From DDH964 sp963806685 (lineage in GTDB: Bacteria > Desulfobacterota > Desulfuromonadia > Desulfuromonadales > DDH964): a stretch of DNA of 64,000 nt. Positions 25,141-33,768 of the stretch are shown one piece after another (position 1 is the first letter of the stretch; each line of letters opens with the position of its first letter). Location: contig CAWDZB010000022.1 in the NCBI GenBank assembly GCA_963806685.1, positions 1-64,000 of the forward strand, in the 5' to 3' direction. The notes under the pieces are model-generated. The model did not search any database and was not told where the DNA came from. It saw nothing but the letters and a program-made list of their open reading frames with translations. The position numbers and the translations under genes are program-made.

Positions 25141-26724
25141 TCAAATTTCGATCTGGACGGCAGAAAGGATATGGGCATTGCTGCGCAATTCACTCAGCGC
25201 CGCTTCGGGAATCCGGCTGTCGACGTTGATCAGGGAAATGGCCCGGCCCTTGATCTTGCGCCGGGAGAGATTCATCATCGCGATATTGACCCGGGCCTTG
25301 GCCAGCACTTGGCCGATGAAGCCGATCACCCCGGGGCGGTCGTGGTTGTGGAGCACCAGGATATGCCCTTCCGGCACCGCCTCGACATGATAATCGTCGA
25401 CCCGCACGATCCGGAAGTCGTTCTCGCCGAAGACCGTACCGCAGACCGAGCGTTGGCCGTCGAGGCCGGAAACGGTGAGACGGATGATGTTGGCAAACCC
25501 CTCGGTGTTGCTGCTGCGCGCCTCGATCACGCGGATCCCCCGCTCCTGGGCGATATGCGGCGCGTTGACGTAGTTGACCATGGCGCCGGTGGCCGGCGTC
25601 AGCAGTCCCTTGAGGAGGGCGAGGGTCAACGGTCCGGTGGGGTGTTCGGTCACCGTCCCGGCATATTCGATGGCGACGCTCTGCAGCCCCCGGGAACAGA
25701 GCTGGGCCTGGAAGGCGCCGAGACGCTCTGCGAGGTCGACCCAGGGACGGATCTGCGCCAGCAGTTCGCTGCTCACCGAAGGGACGTTGAGGGCATTGAC
25801 GATTTCACCGCGCTGCAGAAAATCGACGATCTGCCGGGCCACCTGGACGGTGACGTTGATCTGGGCATCGACGGTCGCCGCCCGCAGGTGGGGGGTGCAG
25901 ATCACCTGATCGAGAGTCCAAAGCGGATTGTCCTGCTCCGGCGGTTCCTTGGCGAAAACGTCGAGGGCCGCGCCGGCCACCCGCCCGGAAACCAGGGCCC
26001 GGTAGAGGGCCTCCTCGTCCACCAGCCCGCCCATGGCGCAGTTGACAACCCGGCAGCCGGGCTTGACCCGGGCCAGTGCTTCTTCGCCGAGCAGCCCTTC
26101 GGTTTCGACATTGAGCGGGATGTGCAGGGTGATGAAATCGGAGCGTTCCAGCAGTTCGTCGAAATCGACCGGCTCGGCACCGATCTGGCGGACCATCTCC
26201 TCGGCCAGGTAGGGGTCATGGACGATGACCCGCATCTTCAGCCCCAAGGCCCGCTCCACAACCAGCCGGCCGATCTTCCCGGACCCGATCACGCCCAGGA
26301 CCTTGCCGCAGATCTCGACGCCGAGAAAACGGTCCTTTTCCCAGCGCCCGGCCTTGGTCGAACGGCTCGCCTCGGGGATCTGCCGGGCCAGGGCCATAAG
26401 CATCGCGATAGTGTGCTCGGCGGTGGTGGTGGTACTGCCGAAGGGGGTATTCATCACCACCACCCCCTTGCGGTTGGCGGCGGCAAGATCCATGTTCTCG
26501 ATGCCGATGCCGGCGCGGCCGACGACCCTGAGCCGGCCGGCAGCCTCGAAGACCTCGGCAGTCACCTGAGTCCCACCGCGCACCACCAGAGCCTCGGCAT
26601 CGGCGACCTCGCGCAGCAAGTCGGCCGCCAAAATCCCCGGATGGTAGGCCAGCTCGATCCCTTCGGCCTGCTCGAAGACGGCGAGTCCTTCCGGGGAGAA
26701 TCTGTCGGAAACAAGTACCTTCAT
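25141..26724 (-). CDS. serA: D-3-phosphoglycerate dehydrogenase
   Basis: The product is 527 residues from the ATG at 26724, whose N-terminus MKVLVSDRFSPEGLAVFEQA aligns with the family; upstream in-frame codons are not conserved-looking. The NAD-binding fold is 'GKVLGVIGSGKIGRLVVERA', with catalytic residues in 'NCAMGGLVDEEAL' (Arg region), 'DVFAKEPPEQDNPLW' (Glu) and 'VICTPHLRAATVDAQ' (His). The C-terminal ASB and ACT domains (from about residue 320; 'HNHDRPGVIGFIGQVLAKA') indicate serine feedback control. First step of serine synthesis from 3-phosphoglycerate. Confidence 0.96.
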   Translation of the reverse strand: MKVLVSDRFSPEGLAVFEQAEGIELAYHPGILAADLLREVADAEALVVRGGTQVTAEVFEAAGRLRVVGRAGIGIENMDLAAANRKGVVVMNTPFGSTTTTAEHTIAMLMALARQIPEASRSTKAGRWEKDRFLGVEICGKVLGVIGSGKIGRLVVERALGLKMRVIVHDPYLAEEMVRQIGAEPVDFDELLERSDFITLHIPLNVETEGLLGEEALARVKPGCRVVNCAMGGLVDEEALYRALVSGRVAGAALDVFAKEPPEQDNPLWTLDQVICTPHLRAATVDAQINVTVQVARQIVDFLQRGEIVNALNVPSVSSELLAQIRPWVDLAERLGAFQAQLCSRGLQSVAIEYAGTVTEHPTGPLTLALLKGLLTPATGAMVNYVNAPHIAQERGIRVIEARSSNTEGFANIIRLTVSGLDGQRSVCGTVFGENDFRIVRVDDYHVEAVPEGHILVLHNHDRPGVIGFIGQVLAKARVNIAMMNLSRRKIKGRAISLINVDSRIPEAALSELRSNAHILSAVQIEI

Positions 26725-26868
26725 CGGGCCCCTGTCGGTTCCTCGAAGGCCCAAAAATACCGGGCCAACGGGCTGCGCACCAACGTGGTAAGTTAGCAAC
26801 CCGCCGGGGGGATGTCAAGACCAAAGCCCGGTTGCCGGAAGCTGCCGTTGCCCCCGGGGGGGGCAACG

Positions 26869-26893
26869 AAAAAGCCCCGTCCGCAGACGGGGC
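26869..26893 (-). terminator. Terminator behind the cold-shock gene
   Basis: On the minus strand GCCCCGTC-TGCG-GACGGGGC is followed by TTTTT, 17 bp after the stop. A second G/C hairpin (GTTGCCCCC/GGGGGCAAC) lies directly beyond it towards serA. Confidence 0.85.
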
Positions 26894-26909
26894 CCGGGTT
26901 CGGCGCTAG

Positions 26910-27113
26910 TCAGGCGCGAACCACGTTTTGGGCCTGTGGACCTCGGGGGCCCTCAATGAGGGTGAAGGCGACCGCTTCTCCCTGGGCCAGGGTCTTGAAA
27001 CCGTCCATCTCGATCACCGAATAGTGGACGAAAACGTCCGGCCCTACCGGCTGTTCGATAAAACCATACCCCTTGGCGTCGTTGAACCACTTGACCGTCC
27101 CCTTGTTCATCAT
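26910..27113 (-). CDS. Cold-shock-domain protein (CspA family)
   Basis: The product is 66-67 residues; two adjacent ATGs at 27113 and 27110 follow GGGGGAGAG. A single OB-fold cold-shock domain starts MNKGTVKWFNDAKGYGFIEQ (RNP-1 KGYGFI) and continues with 'VFVHYSVIEMDG' (RNP-2 VFVHY). 'EGPRGPQAQNV' closes the fold. It binds single-stranded RNA/DNA as an RNA chaperone. It is monocistronic with its own terminator. Confidence 0.95.
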   Translation of the reverse strand: MMNKGTVKWFNDAKGYGFIEQPVGPDVFVHYSVIEMDGFKTLAQGEAVAFTLIEGPRGPQAQNVVRA

Positions 27114-27329
27114 TCGGCTCTCCCCCTGCACGAACCTTGGCTCCCCCGGATGCGACCCGGGACCTGTTGGCGATTTGTCCGCCTAGACATGTAGCGTTTC
27201 ATCCGGAAATTGCAACCCGCAAGATGAAATTTTCTTCACCTTGTCGCTCTTTTGCCGGAAAAAAAGGGAGAGGAACCCCTGCGGGCTCCTCTCCCGTGTG
27301 CACTGCCTTGGTTCGGGCAAAATCGACCG

Positions 27330-27494
27330 TCAGTTGCCGGCCTTGCCCCGCAGTGACGAACATTTTTTCACCCGTTCCAGGCAGGCCGGGCAGATCGTGG
27401 CCGTATCGATTTCGCAGATATTCTTGCGAATCTGGTGCCCCGCACCGGCCGTCGCTCCCTGGTAGGTTCCGCACCACGCACAGTACCTTAGCAA
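27330..27494 (-). CDS. Small zinc-ribbon-like protein
   Basis: About 54 residues if translation starts at the TTG at 27494, which follows AAAGGA by six bases; an ATG at 27542 would give 70. Two paired cysteine knuckles occur: 'LRYCAWCGTYQG' and 'TICPACLERVKKC', about 30 residues apart, the pattern of short bacterial CAWCG/CPxCL zinc-binding proteins. The overlapping longer frame at 27199-27522 shows no recognisable pattern. Function unknown. Confidence 0.5.
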   Translation of the reverse strand: MLRYCAWCGTYQGATAGAGHQIRKNICEIDTATICPACLERVKKCSSLRGKAGN

Positions 27495-27596
27495 ACCGGT
27501 TCCTTTCCCCCCTTCGGGCCATGGATCTAATCTACCAGCCACTCCCGAGCTGTCAAATAGCAGAAAAGTGTTGTCGCTGCCCCTGGTTTCTCATGG

Positions 27597-29090
27597 TTAG
27601 CGCAGGTACTCGATCAACAGCCGGACACCGACCCCGGTTCCTCCCTTGGGCGCACAGGGTCGGCCCTTCTCTTCCCAGGCCGTGCCAGCGATATCAAGGT
27701 GGGCCCAGGTGAAGTCCTCGGCAAATTTCTGCAGGAAAGCGGCCGCGGTTATCGTCCCCGCGGGACGTCCACCGATGTTCTTGACGTCGGCTACCTCGCT
27801 TTTCAGCTGGGCTCCGTAGTCGCTCCACAGCGGCAGCTGCCAGAGCCGCTCGCCGCAGGATTCCCCGGCCTTGAGCAGCTGCCGGACCAGGCCGTCGTGG
27901 TTGCCGAGAACGGCACTGGCGTGATGGCCGAGGGCGATGATGCAGGCCCCGGTCAGGGTGGCCAGGTCGATCACCACCCGCGGTTCGAAACGCTTGACGT
28001 AGGTCAGGGCGTCGGCAAGGATCAGCCGCCCTTCGGCATCGGTATTGAGCACCTCGATGGTCCGGCCGGAGAGGGAGGTCAGGATGTCGCCGGGGCGGAT
28101 GGCACTTCCCGAGGGGAGGTTCTCCACCGCCGGGACCACCCCCACCAGGTTGACCGGCAACCCCAGCAGCGCCGCGGCATACATGGTGCCGAGCACCGCC
28201 GCGCCGCCGGCCATGTCCATCTTCATTTCGTCCATCTTCTCGGCCGGTTTGAGGGAGATGCCACCAGCATCGAAGACCACCCCCTTGCCGACCAGCGCCA
28301 CCGGGCGGGCATTTTCGTGCCCGCCACGGTATTCAAGGACGATCAGCCGCGGTTCGCGCACGCTTCCCTGGGCGACGCCGAGCAGCGCCCCCATCCCCAG
28401 CTTTTCAAGCTCCGGCCGTTCGAGCACGCTGCACTGCAGACCGACCTCCGCCGCCAGCTCCCGGGCGCGCCGGGCCAGGTAGTCGGGAGACTTGACGTTC
28501 CCGGGCTGGTTGACCAGGTCCCGGGCCAGGCAGACTCCGCGACAGATGGCGCGGGCAGCCGTCACGCCCTTTTCAAATTCCCGCGCCGTGGCCGGGGTGG
28601 CAGCCAGCAGCCGCACATCCTCCAGCACCGGAGGCAGATCATCGGCCTTTTCGGTGCGATAGATATCGAAGCGGTAGGCACCCAGCTCCACCCCCTCGGC
28701 GAGGGTCTGGCCGAGCTCGGCCTCGGTGAGGCGGCGCAGGGTCAGCGACGCCGCATCGATACTGAAGCGGCTGATCCGGCGGCCGAGGAGCAGGCCGGTC
28801 ACCGTCCCCAGGGCCTGGCGCAGCCGTTCCCGTTCTGCCTTGCGGCCGTCCTTGCCCAGCCCGACCAGCAGCAGGCGTTCCGCGGGAAGCGCCTTTCCCG
28901 GGTAGAGGAGCAGGGTCTCCTTCTGCCGGCCGCTGAACTCCCCTTCGCGGACCGCCCGCCCTACGGCACCGCCGAGCAGCCGGTCGATTTCGCGCAGTTG
29001 CGGAGTCCGCAGCCGCCCCTCCCAGACGCCGATCACCAGGCAGGGGGTTTTCAGTTTCAGGCTGTCTCCATGTTTGACCTTGATCTCCAT
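27597..29090 (-). CDS. pepA: Leucyl aminopeptidase
   Basis: The product is 497 residues from the ATG at 29090 (MEIKVKHGDSLKLK). The C-terminal catalytic M17 domain includes 'LVGKGVVFDAGGISLKPAEK' (Lys/Asp metal ligands), 'MKMDMAGGAAVLGTMYAAAL' and the signature 'VLNTDAEGRLILADALTYV' (NTDAEGR, metal and catalytic Arg). The N-terminal domain (1-160) is typical of PepA. It removes N-terminal residues from peptides using two metal ions in the cytoplasm. The start lies 12 bp after the glpD stop, so the two are likely co-transcribed. Confidence 0.96.
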   Translation of the reverse strand: MEIKVKHGDSLKLKTPCLVIGVWEGRLRTPQLREIDRLLGGAVGRAVREGEFSGRQKETLLLYPGKALPAERLLLVGLGKDGRKAERERLRQALGTVTGLLLGRRISRFSIDAASLTLRRLTEAELGQTLAEGVELGAYRFDIYRTEKADDLPPVLEDVRLLAATPATAREFEKGVTAARAICRGVCLARDLVNQPGNVKSPDYLARRARELAAEVGLQCSVLERPELEKLGMGALLGVAQGSVREPRLIVLEYRGGHENARPVALVGKGVVFDAGGISLKPAEKMDEMKMDMAGGAAVLGTMYAAALLGLPVNLVGVVPAVENLPSGSAIRPGDILTSLSGRTIEVLNTDAEGRLILADALTYVKRFEPRVVIDLATLTGACIIALGHHASAVLGNHDGLVRQLLKAGESCGERLWQLPLWSDYGAQLKSEVADVKNIGGRPAGTITAAAFLQKFAEDFTWAHLDIAGTAWEEKGRPCAPKGGTGVGVRLLIEYLR

Positions 29091-29101
29091 CTTCCGTCCT
29101 T

Positions 29102-30718
29102 TCAGCAATGGGCGTATTGGCGCCGATAGTCATCAATCCAGGCCTGCCGCCGCTCCCCGCGACCAAGACGGGCGGCGAGCAGATTCGCCACCCCCTCGAG
29201 CTCGGCCAGACCGCGGCCGCGGCCGAGGGCCAGCGGCGTCCTGCGGCGCAGGACATCTTCCGGAGTCCGGGCCAGCTCCTGGTCACAGGCGTAAGCAGCC
29301 TCGACCGCGAGTAGCGCCGATCCGGGGGCGAGCGGAGCAGCGAGTTCCGGCTCCCGGCGCAGCATTTCGACCAAGCGAACGGCACGGGAACCATAGCGGT
29401 CGAGCAGCCGGGTGGCGGCGGCGGCGGTCAGCCCCGAGCGTCCCACCAGGTCGGGGAGAGAGCGGCGCAGAAAGGCGCCGAATTCGCCGGTCGTCCCCCC
29501 GGGGAGGGGAACCTTCGCCGTCAGGCAGCGTCCCCGGCTGCGGCGGAGGAGGTCACAGACCCGATCGCTGACCTCCTCCGCCACCGCCCGGTAGGTGGTG
29601 TATTTCCCCCCGCCGATGGAAAGGAGTCCCCCGGGAGAGATGAAGATCCGGTGCTCCCGGGAGACCCTGGAGGTGCGCTGCACCGCCTCCTCGGCCACCA
29701 GCGGCCGCAGGCCGGCGAAGGCGGCCACCACCTCGGCGCGCTGCGGCGGGCGGCCCCGCAGATGACGGCCGGCTTCCGCCAGCAGGTAGGCGATATCCTC
29801 CTCGGTGGGCGCTACCTCGTCGGGGTCTCCAGAATAATCGACGTCGGTGGTGCCGATCAGAGACAACCCCTCTCCCCAGGGAATGGCAAAGAACATCCGC
29901 TGGTCCTGCCCGGCGGTGAGATACAGCGCCTCGCTACCGTGATTGAGACGCGGCACCAGGATGTGGGTCCCACGGGTGGGGCGGAGCTTGGCCGAAGGGT
30001 CCCCCTCCAGGGCGCAGACCCGGTCGAGCCAGGGGCCGGCGGCATTGACCACGATCCGGGCCTCGACTTCCAGCACTCGGCCACTCTCGCCATCGACCAG
30101 TCGTACTCCACAGACCTGCCCCTGGCGCTTGAGCAAACCATCCACCCGCAGGTAGTTATGAACCAGGGCCCCGGCTTCCCGCGCGGCAAGGATGTTCTCC
30201 AGGCAGAGCCGGGCATCGTCCATGCGGCAGTCCCAGTAGCGAGCCACGCCGAGGAGCCCCTCCTTGCGCAGCGCCGGCTCTGCCGCCAGGCCCGCCTCGG
30301 GCTTCAGCATATGGTGGAAATGGGTGTTGCGGAACAGGGCCAGCAGGTCGTAGAGGGAGAGTCCGGCCCGGACCATCCACAGCGGGCGGGGATCATCGGC
30401 ATAAACCGGGATAAAAAAGGGAAGTGGTCGGACCAGGTGGGGTGCGATCCGCTGCAGCAACTGCCGTTCGCGGCAGGCCTCGGAAACCAAGTGCAGGTCG
30501 AAGCGCTCCAGGTAACGCAGCCCACCATGAACCAGCTTGGTAGAGGCGCTGGAGGTCCCGCCGCCGAAATCCCCCTGTTCCACCAACAGCACCGGGACGC
30601 CGCGCAGGGCAAGGTCTCTCGCAACGCCGGCGCCGTTGATGCCGCCGCCGATGATCACCACATCATAACGTCGGACAGCAAGGGAGGAAAGGTCGCGTTG
30701 CGGGATCGTAGGCTCCAT
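29102..30718 (-). CDS. glpD: FAD-dependent glycerol-3-phosphate dehydrogenase
   Basis: The product is 538 residues. It has the N-terminal FAD-binding Rossmann motif 'YDVVIIGGGINGAGVARDLA' and the GlpD signatures 'GGGTSSASTKLVHGGLRYLE' and 'IPWGEGLSLIGTTDVDYSG', plus a C-terminal helical domain. It oxidises glycerol-3-phosphate to dihydroxyacetone phosphate at the membrane and passes electrons to quinone. No glycerol kinase or facilitator gene is nearby. It is followed by pepA. Confidence 0.95.
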   Translation of the reverse strand: MEPTIPQRDLSSLAVRRYDVVIIGGGINGAGVARDLALRGVPVLLVEQGDFGGGTSSASTKLVHGGLRYLERFDLHLVSEACRERQLLQRIAPHLVRPLPFFIPVYADDPRPLWMVRAGLSLYDLLALFRNTHFHHMLKPEAGLAAEPALRKEGLLGVARYWDCRMDDARLCLENILAAREAGALVHNYLRVDGLLKRQGQVCGVRLVDGESGRVLEVEARIVVNAAGPWLDRVCALEGDPSAKLRPTRGTHILVPRLNHGSEALYLTAGQDQRMFFAIPWGEGLSLIGTTDVDYSGDPDEVAPTEEDIAYLLAEAGRHLRGRPPQRAEVVAAFAGLRPLVAEEAVQRTSRVSREHRIFISPGGLLSIGGGKYTTYRAVAEEVSDRVCDLLRRSRGRCLTAKVPLPGGTTGEFGAFLRRSLPDLVGRSGLTAAAATRLLDRYGSRAVRLVEMLRREPELAAPLAPGSALLAVEAAYACDQELARTPEDVLRRRTPLALGRGRGLAELEGVANLLAARLGRGERRQAWIDDYRRQYAHC

Positions 30719-30808
30719 GGCCTGAAAGTTTAACGGGCCGGGGCGGTGCTGGCAATCGGCTTGTAGACAATTTCCCCCTCCGGAAACGGGTGCGATTCTC
30801 CACCCCCC

Positions 30809-31255
30809 TCATCCACGCCCGGAGAAACGGTGACGCAGCCTGCCGGCCAGGCGATTGAGGGGATGGGAACGGCCCAGAGAACCGAACACGGGGGACTGGC
30901 GCAGTCCCAGCGTCTTCAGTTCCGCCATGATCCGTAGATCCCGGCCGAACTTGAGACCGCGGCGAAAAGCGGTAATGGCCCGGGTTTTCTGGCCGGCCAG
31001 CAGATAGATGCGTCCGAGGTTGAGGTAATGCAGGCTGTTGGCCGCCTCCTGCTGCAGCGCCTGCTGGCAGAAGCCCTGGCCCTGTCGGAACTGTCGGCGT
31101 TCCCGGGCCAGGCAGTAACCCAGGTAGGACCAGGCTTGGGGAGGCAGGCTGTCGACAGGGAGGCGTTCCAGGTGCATCAGTGCCAGCAGGGTATTTCCCT
31201 CTTCGGCCGCTGCAATCGCCTGTTCGAGGAGCCGTTGCGAAGGGTCATTTTCCAT
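30809..31255 (-). CDS. TPR-like protein of unknown function
   Basis: The product is 148 residues from the ATG at 31255. It contains 'RLLEQAIAAAEEGNTLLALM', 'QAWSYLGYCLARERRQFRQG' and 'NSLHYLNLGRIYLLAGQKTR', which read as two to three tetratricopeptide units. A basic tail follows. Long forward extensions of this frame into 32.1 kb run antisense to the hydrolase and are not credible. It has no signal peptide, so it is probably a cytoplasmic scaffold. It is transcribed divergently from the hydrolase. Confidence 0.7.
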   Translation of the reverse strand: MENDPSQRLLEQAIAAAEEGNTLLALMHLERLPVDSLPPQAWSYLGYCLARERRQFRQGQGFCQQALQQEAANSLHYLNLGRIYLLAGQKTRAITAFRRGLKFGRDLRIMAELKTLGLRQSPVFGSLGRSHPLNRLAGRLRHRFSGRG

Positions 31256-31527
31256 GGGGGCTGTTTCCTTCCAGGATTTGCGACCTTCCCCTCCGCGGGC
31301 GGTCGCCGGTCTGGATGCCGGCAATGCCGCAACAAGCACCGGCCCGCCCCTCTCCACCGGGCTATAGGAGCCTGGTGCGGACGGACGGCATTTTTCCGCT
31401 ACAATATTTCCAGCGTCCTTCTTTGAAACAAGTTTAACCAAAGAACCTGCCAATGGAACCGTCGCCCCCCTTCCCGCCGGCCGCGAACCTATCCCCAGCT
31501 GCCCTGCCGTCGCTGAAGGAAGGAAGC

Positions 31528-32448
31528 ATGATCCTGGCCGACAATCGGCAGCTGGCCTGGGCCGAATTCGGCGCTGTTGACGGCATTCCCCTCCTCTATT
31601 GCCATGGCACCCCCAGTTCGCGGCTGGAAGCCTGCCTGGGGGCAGCGGCTGCCGGCCGGCTGGGGCTGCGCCTGGTCGCTCCCGACCGCTCCGGCTATGG
31701 GCTGTCCACACCCAGCGCCGGGCGATCCCTGCTCGATGTCGCGCACGACCTGCACCGGCTCTGCGATCACCTCGGCCTGCGCCGCGTGCTCCTGCTCGGG
31801 GTCTCCGGCGGCGCCCCTTTCGCCTGTGCCGCCGCCTTTGCCCTCGGCAGCCGGGTGGCCGCCCTGGGGCTGGTCTGCCCCGTCGGACCGCTGGGCGGTA
31901 CGCCCCTGGACCGACTCCCCTATTTCCCCTGGCAGCTTCTGCTCCGCTGGGGGCCGCGGCCGGGACGCCCCATCGAGTTGGCCCTGGCCCCGGCTCTTTT
32001 CCTGCTTCGCCGGATTCCGCAATGGTTCCTCCGCTGGGAGGCACGACAGCTGGCTGACAGCGACCGACGGACCCTTGCCGATCCCGCCGTCTCGTCGCTG
32101 CTGCAAGCCTCACTGGCCACGGCCATGAAGACCGGCAACCGCGGCCTTTTTGACGATCTGGCTGCTTTCACCCGCGATTGGGGATTTCCACTGGGATCGA
32201 TTCGTTGTCCAGTCCTGCTCTGGCACGGCCTGGAGGACCGGGTGGTGCCTCCCCTGTCCGGCGAACTTCTGGCCAACGGTCTACCCAACTGCGAGGCCAG
32301 CTACCTGGCCGGGGAAGGACACTTTTCCCTTCCCGTCGGGTACAGTTCGCAACTGTTTGCGGCACTTCTTAGCAGCGCATCGGCAGCGACGGCGCCATGG
32401 TATATTAGAGAAAATCTCATCTCTTCCTCCACCTTTCAGGAGGCCACC
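31528..32448 (+). CDS. Alpha/beta-hydrolase fold protein, without its own stop codon
   Basis: The start is the ATG at 31528, preceded by AAGGAAGGAAGC; an earlier ATG at 31453 is in frame. It has the oxyanion region 'LLYCHGTPSSRLEACLG', the nucleophile elbow 'LLLGVSGGAPFACAAA' (GxSxG, Ser), the acid in 'LLWHGLEDRVVPPLSG' (Asp) and the His in 'LAGEGHFSLPVGY'. About 300 residues, the usual length. There is no stop: the frame continues 'APWYIRENLISSSTFQEAT' straight into the next protein. I end the feature before the internal ATG at 32449. The true product may be a 440-464-residue fusion. Substrate unknown. Confidence 0.75.
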
Positions 32449-32847
32449 ATGGAAAAGCGCATTGCTGCCTTTCTCGAATCTCCCGTCTTCGGCGTCGTCG
32501 GCGCCTCGTCCAACCGCGACAAATACGGCAACAAGGTGCTCCGTTGCTACCAGCAGCAGGATCGGCGTGTCATTCCGGTCAATCCTCGGGAAAGCCATAT
32601 CGAGGGGCTCGCCTGTGTCTCCCGGGTCTCCGACCTGCCGGCGGAGGTGGCGAGCATTTCGGTCATCACTCCCCCGGCGGTTACCGAACAGGTGGTCCAG
32701 GATGCCATCGCCCACGGTATCCGCAACATCTGGATGCAGCCCGGGGCCGAAAGCGCAGCGGCCATCGCTGCCTGCCAGGCCCACGGCGTCAACGTCATCG
32801 CCGATGGCAGCTGCCTCTTGGTGGTGCTCGGCTTCCACGGGCCTTGA
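32449..32847 (+). CDS. CoA-binding domain protein (YccU-like)
   Basis: The product is 132 residues from an ATG with AGGAGG five bases upstream, so independent initiation is likely even though the hydrolase frame reads through. A single CoA-binding Rossmann domain has 'VFGVVGASSNRDKYGNKVLR', 'VIPVNPRESHIEGLACV', 'SISVITPPAVTEQVVQDAIA' and 'NIWMQPGAESAAAIAACQAH'. Stand-alone members of this family are this length; their function is not established. Confidence 0.88.
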   Translation: MEKRIAAFLESPVFGVVGASSNRDKYGNKVLRCYQQQDRRVIPVNPRESHIEGLACVSRVSDLPAEVASISVITPPAVTEQVVQDAIAHGIRNIWMQPGAESAAAIAACQAHGVNVIADGSCLLVVLGFHGP

Positions 32848-32864
32848 CGTGCCCGACGCCGGTG

Positions 32865-32912
32865 CCAACGACAAGGGCCGCCCCGTTCCGTGGGGGCGGC
32901 CCTTGTCGTTGG
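32865..32912. terminator. 20-bp perfect stem-loop (probable terminator)
   Basis: The arms at 32865-32884 and 32893-32912 are perfectly complementary with an 8-nt loop, 17 bp after the CoA-binding gene. There is no long T tract on either side, so it may stop both this transcript and the converging marR one, or stabilise RNA ends. Confidence 0.65.
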
Positions 32913-33056
32913 CGGGTTCACCTTTCAGGCCAGATCAAAGAGCAGGAACCGGGCAGTGGTACGGCTGACCAAGTCCAGGACCCTCTCGCCACCATGGTCG
33001 TCGGCATGTTGCAGGCGCCCAAAAATGACCACGCTCGGCCGATTTGCGCAGGGTTT

Positions 33057-33554
33057 TCATAGTTCCTTCTCCTCATCCGGCATCCCGCAGGCGACCGCTT
33101 CCCGGCGGCCCAGCTTGCGGCACAGCCGCGCCAGTTCCCCCTGTTCCTCAGCGGTCAGGATTGCGAACTCCGAGAGCACCGCCTCCAGGTGGCGGGGAAA
33201 GACCTCCGTCATTAACCGTCGGCCTTCCGCGGTCAGCCTCACCGCCAGAAAGCGCCGGTCGGCGGCATCCCGCCGCCGTTCCACCAGCCTGCGTTTTTCC
33301 AGGTTGTCGACGACCAGGGTCATGTTGCCGCTGCTCTTGAGCAGCTTCCGCCCGAGATCCCGCTGACAGAGGGGACCGAGGTGAAACAGCGCCTCCAGAA
33401 CGCCGAACTGGGTCACGCTGAGCCCCTCCTGCTGCAGATGGCGATGGACTCGGGAGGTGACCGAGTCGGCGGCGCGCATCAACTTGACATAGCAGGCAAG
33501 CGCCCCCTGATCCCCGGCATTTTTGACAATAGCGGCAGACACGTCAATCTCCAT
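33057..33554 (-). CDS. MarR-family transcriptional regulator
   Basis: The product is 165 residues from the ATG at 33554 (MEIDVSAAIVKNAG). An upstream in-frame TTG at 33578 lies inside the promoter and is rejected. The winged helix includes 'LSVTQFGVLEALFHLGPLCQ', 'SSGNMTLVVDNLEKRRLVE' and the wing 'RRRDAADRRFLAVRLTAEG'. It binds as a dimer to palindromic DNA and is usually released by a phenolic or oxidised ligand. A perfect AT palindrome sits at its own promoter. Its stop overlaps an ATG in ATGA form, but the 41-codon frame that follows shows no recognisable features. Confidence 0.9.
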   Translation of the reverse strand: MEIDVSAAIVKNAGDQGALACYVKLMRAADSVTSRVHRHLQQEGLSVTQFGVLEALFHLGPLCQRDLGRKLLKSSGNMTLVVDNLEKRRLVERRRDAADRRFLAVRLTAEGRRLMTEVFPRHLEAVLSEFAILTAEEQGELARLCRKLGRREAVACGMPDEEKEL

Positions 33555-33558
33555 ATAG

Positions 33559-33595
33559 TTTAATATTAAATTATCCAATTTTGAAACAATGTCAA
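33559..33595 (-). promoter_or_regulatory. marR promoter and operator
   Basis: On the minus strand TTGACA (33595-33590) and TAATTT (33573-33568) are 16 bp apart. The 12-bp perfect palindrome TTTAATATTAAA (33559-33570) overlaps the -10 and the expected start of transcription, and the coding ATG follows at once. This fits autorepression by the MarR protein; the leader would be very short. Confidence 0.7.
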
Positions 33596-33607
33596 CCGGC
33601 CCGGACC

Positions 33608-33641
33608 AAAAAGAGAGCCCCCGGCGTTAAGGCCGGGGGCT
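33608..33641 (-). terminator. Terminator behind the sfrBA genes
   Basis: On the minus strand AGCCCCCGGC pairs with GCCGGGGGCT around a 6-nt loop, followed by CTCTTTTT. It stands about 130 bp after the SfrA-like stop. A second strong hairpin (GGGGCGCC...GGCGCCCC, 33710-33741) lies between. Confidence 0.8.
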
Positions 33642-33709
33642 GTTGCCGAACTTCATGAATTGAGGAGTCGTTGGGCTCAGTTTCCCGTGACCGTTCCCCG
33701 GTAAAAGCT

Positions 33710-33741
33710 GGGGCGCCTCCGGATGAATTCCGGGGCGCCCC
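33710..33741. terminator. Strong hairpin in the sfrA 3' region
   Basis: GGGGCGCC (33710-33717) pairs with GGCGCCCC (33734-33741), with an inner CCGG/CCGG stem. It has no T tract. Probably a processing or pausing structure ahead of the terminator at 33608-33641. Confidence 0.55.
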
Positions 33742-33768
33742 ACGGTCAGGACCGGGTGTGCTGGAGCA

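Noticed and set aside
22429..26796. Plus-strand open frame of 1,455 codons
   Set aside because: It is exactly antisense to purA, hisZ and serA, which have all their family motifs; the frame is open only because of GC-rich third positions and encodes a composition typical of shadow frames.
30809..32113. 434-codon minus frame extending the TPR protein
   Set aside because: The extension beyond 31255 is antisense to the alpha/beta-hydrolase gene and of shadow-frame composition; the TPR part has its own ATG.
32935..33060. 41-codon gene coupled to marR by ATGA
   Set aside because: The apparent ribosome site consists of marR codons (EEKE) and the product has no recognisable pattern.
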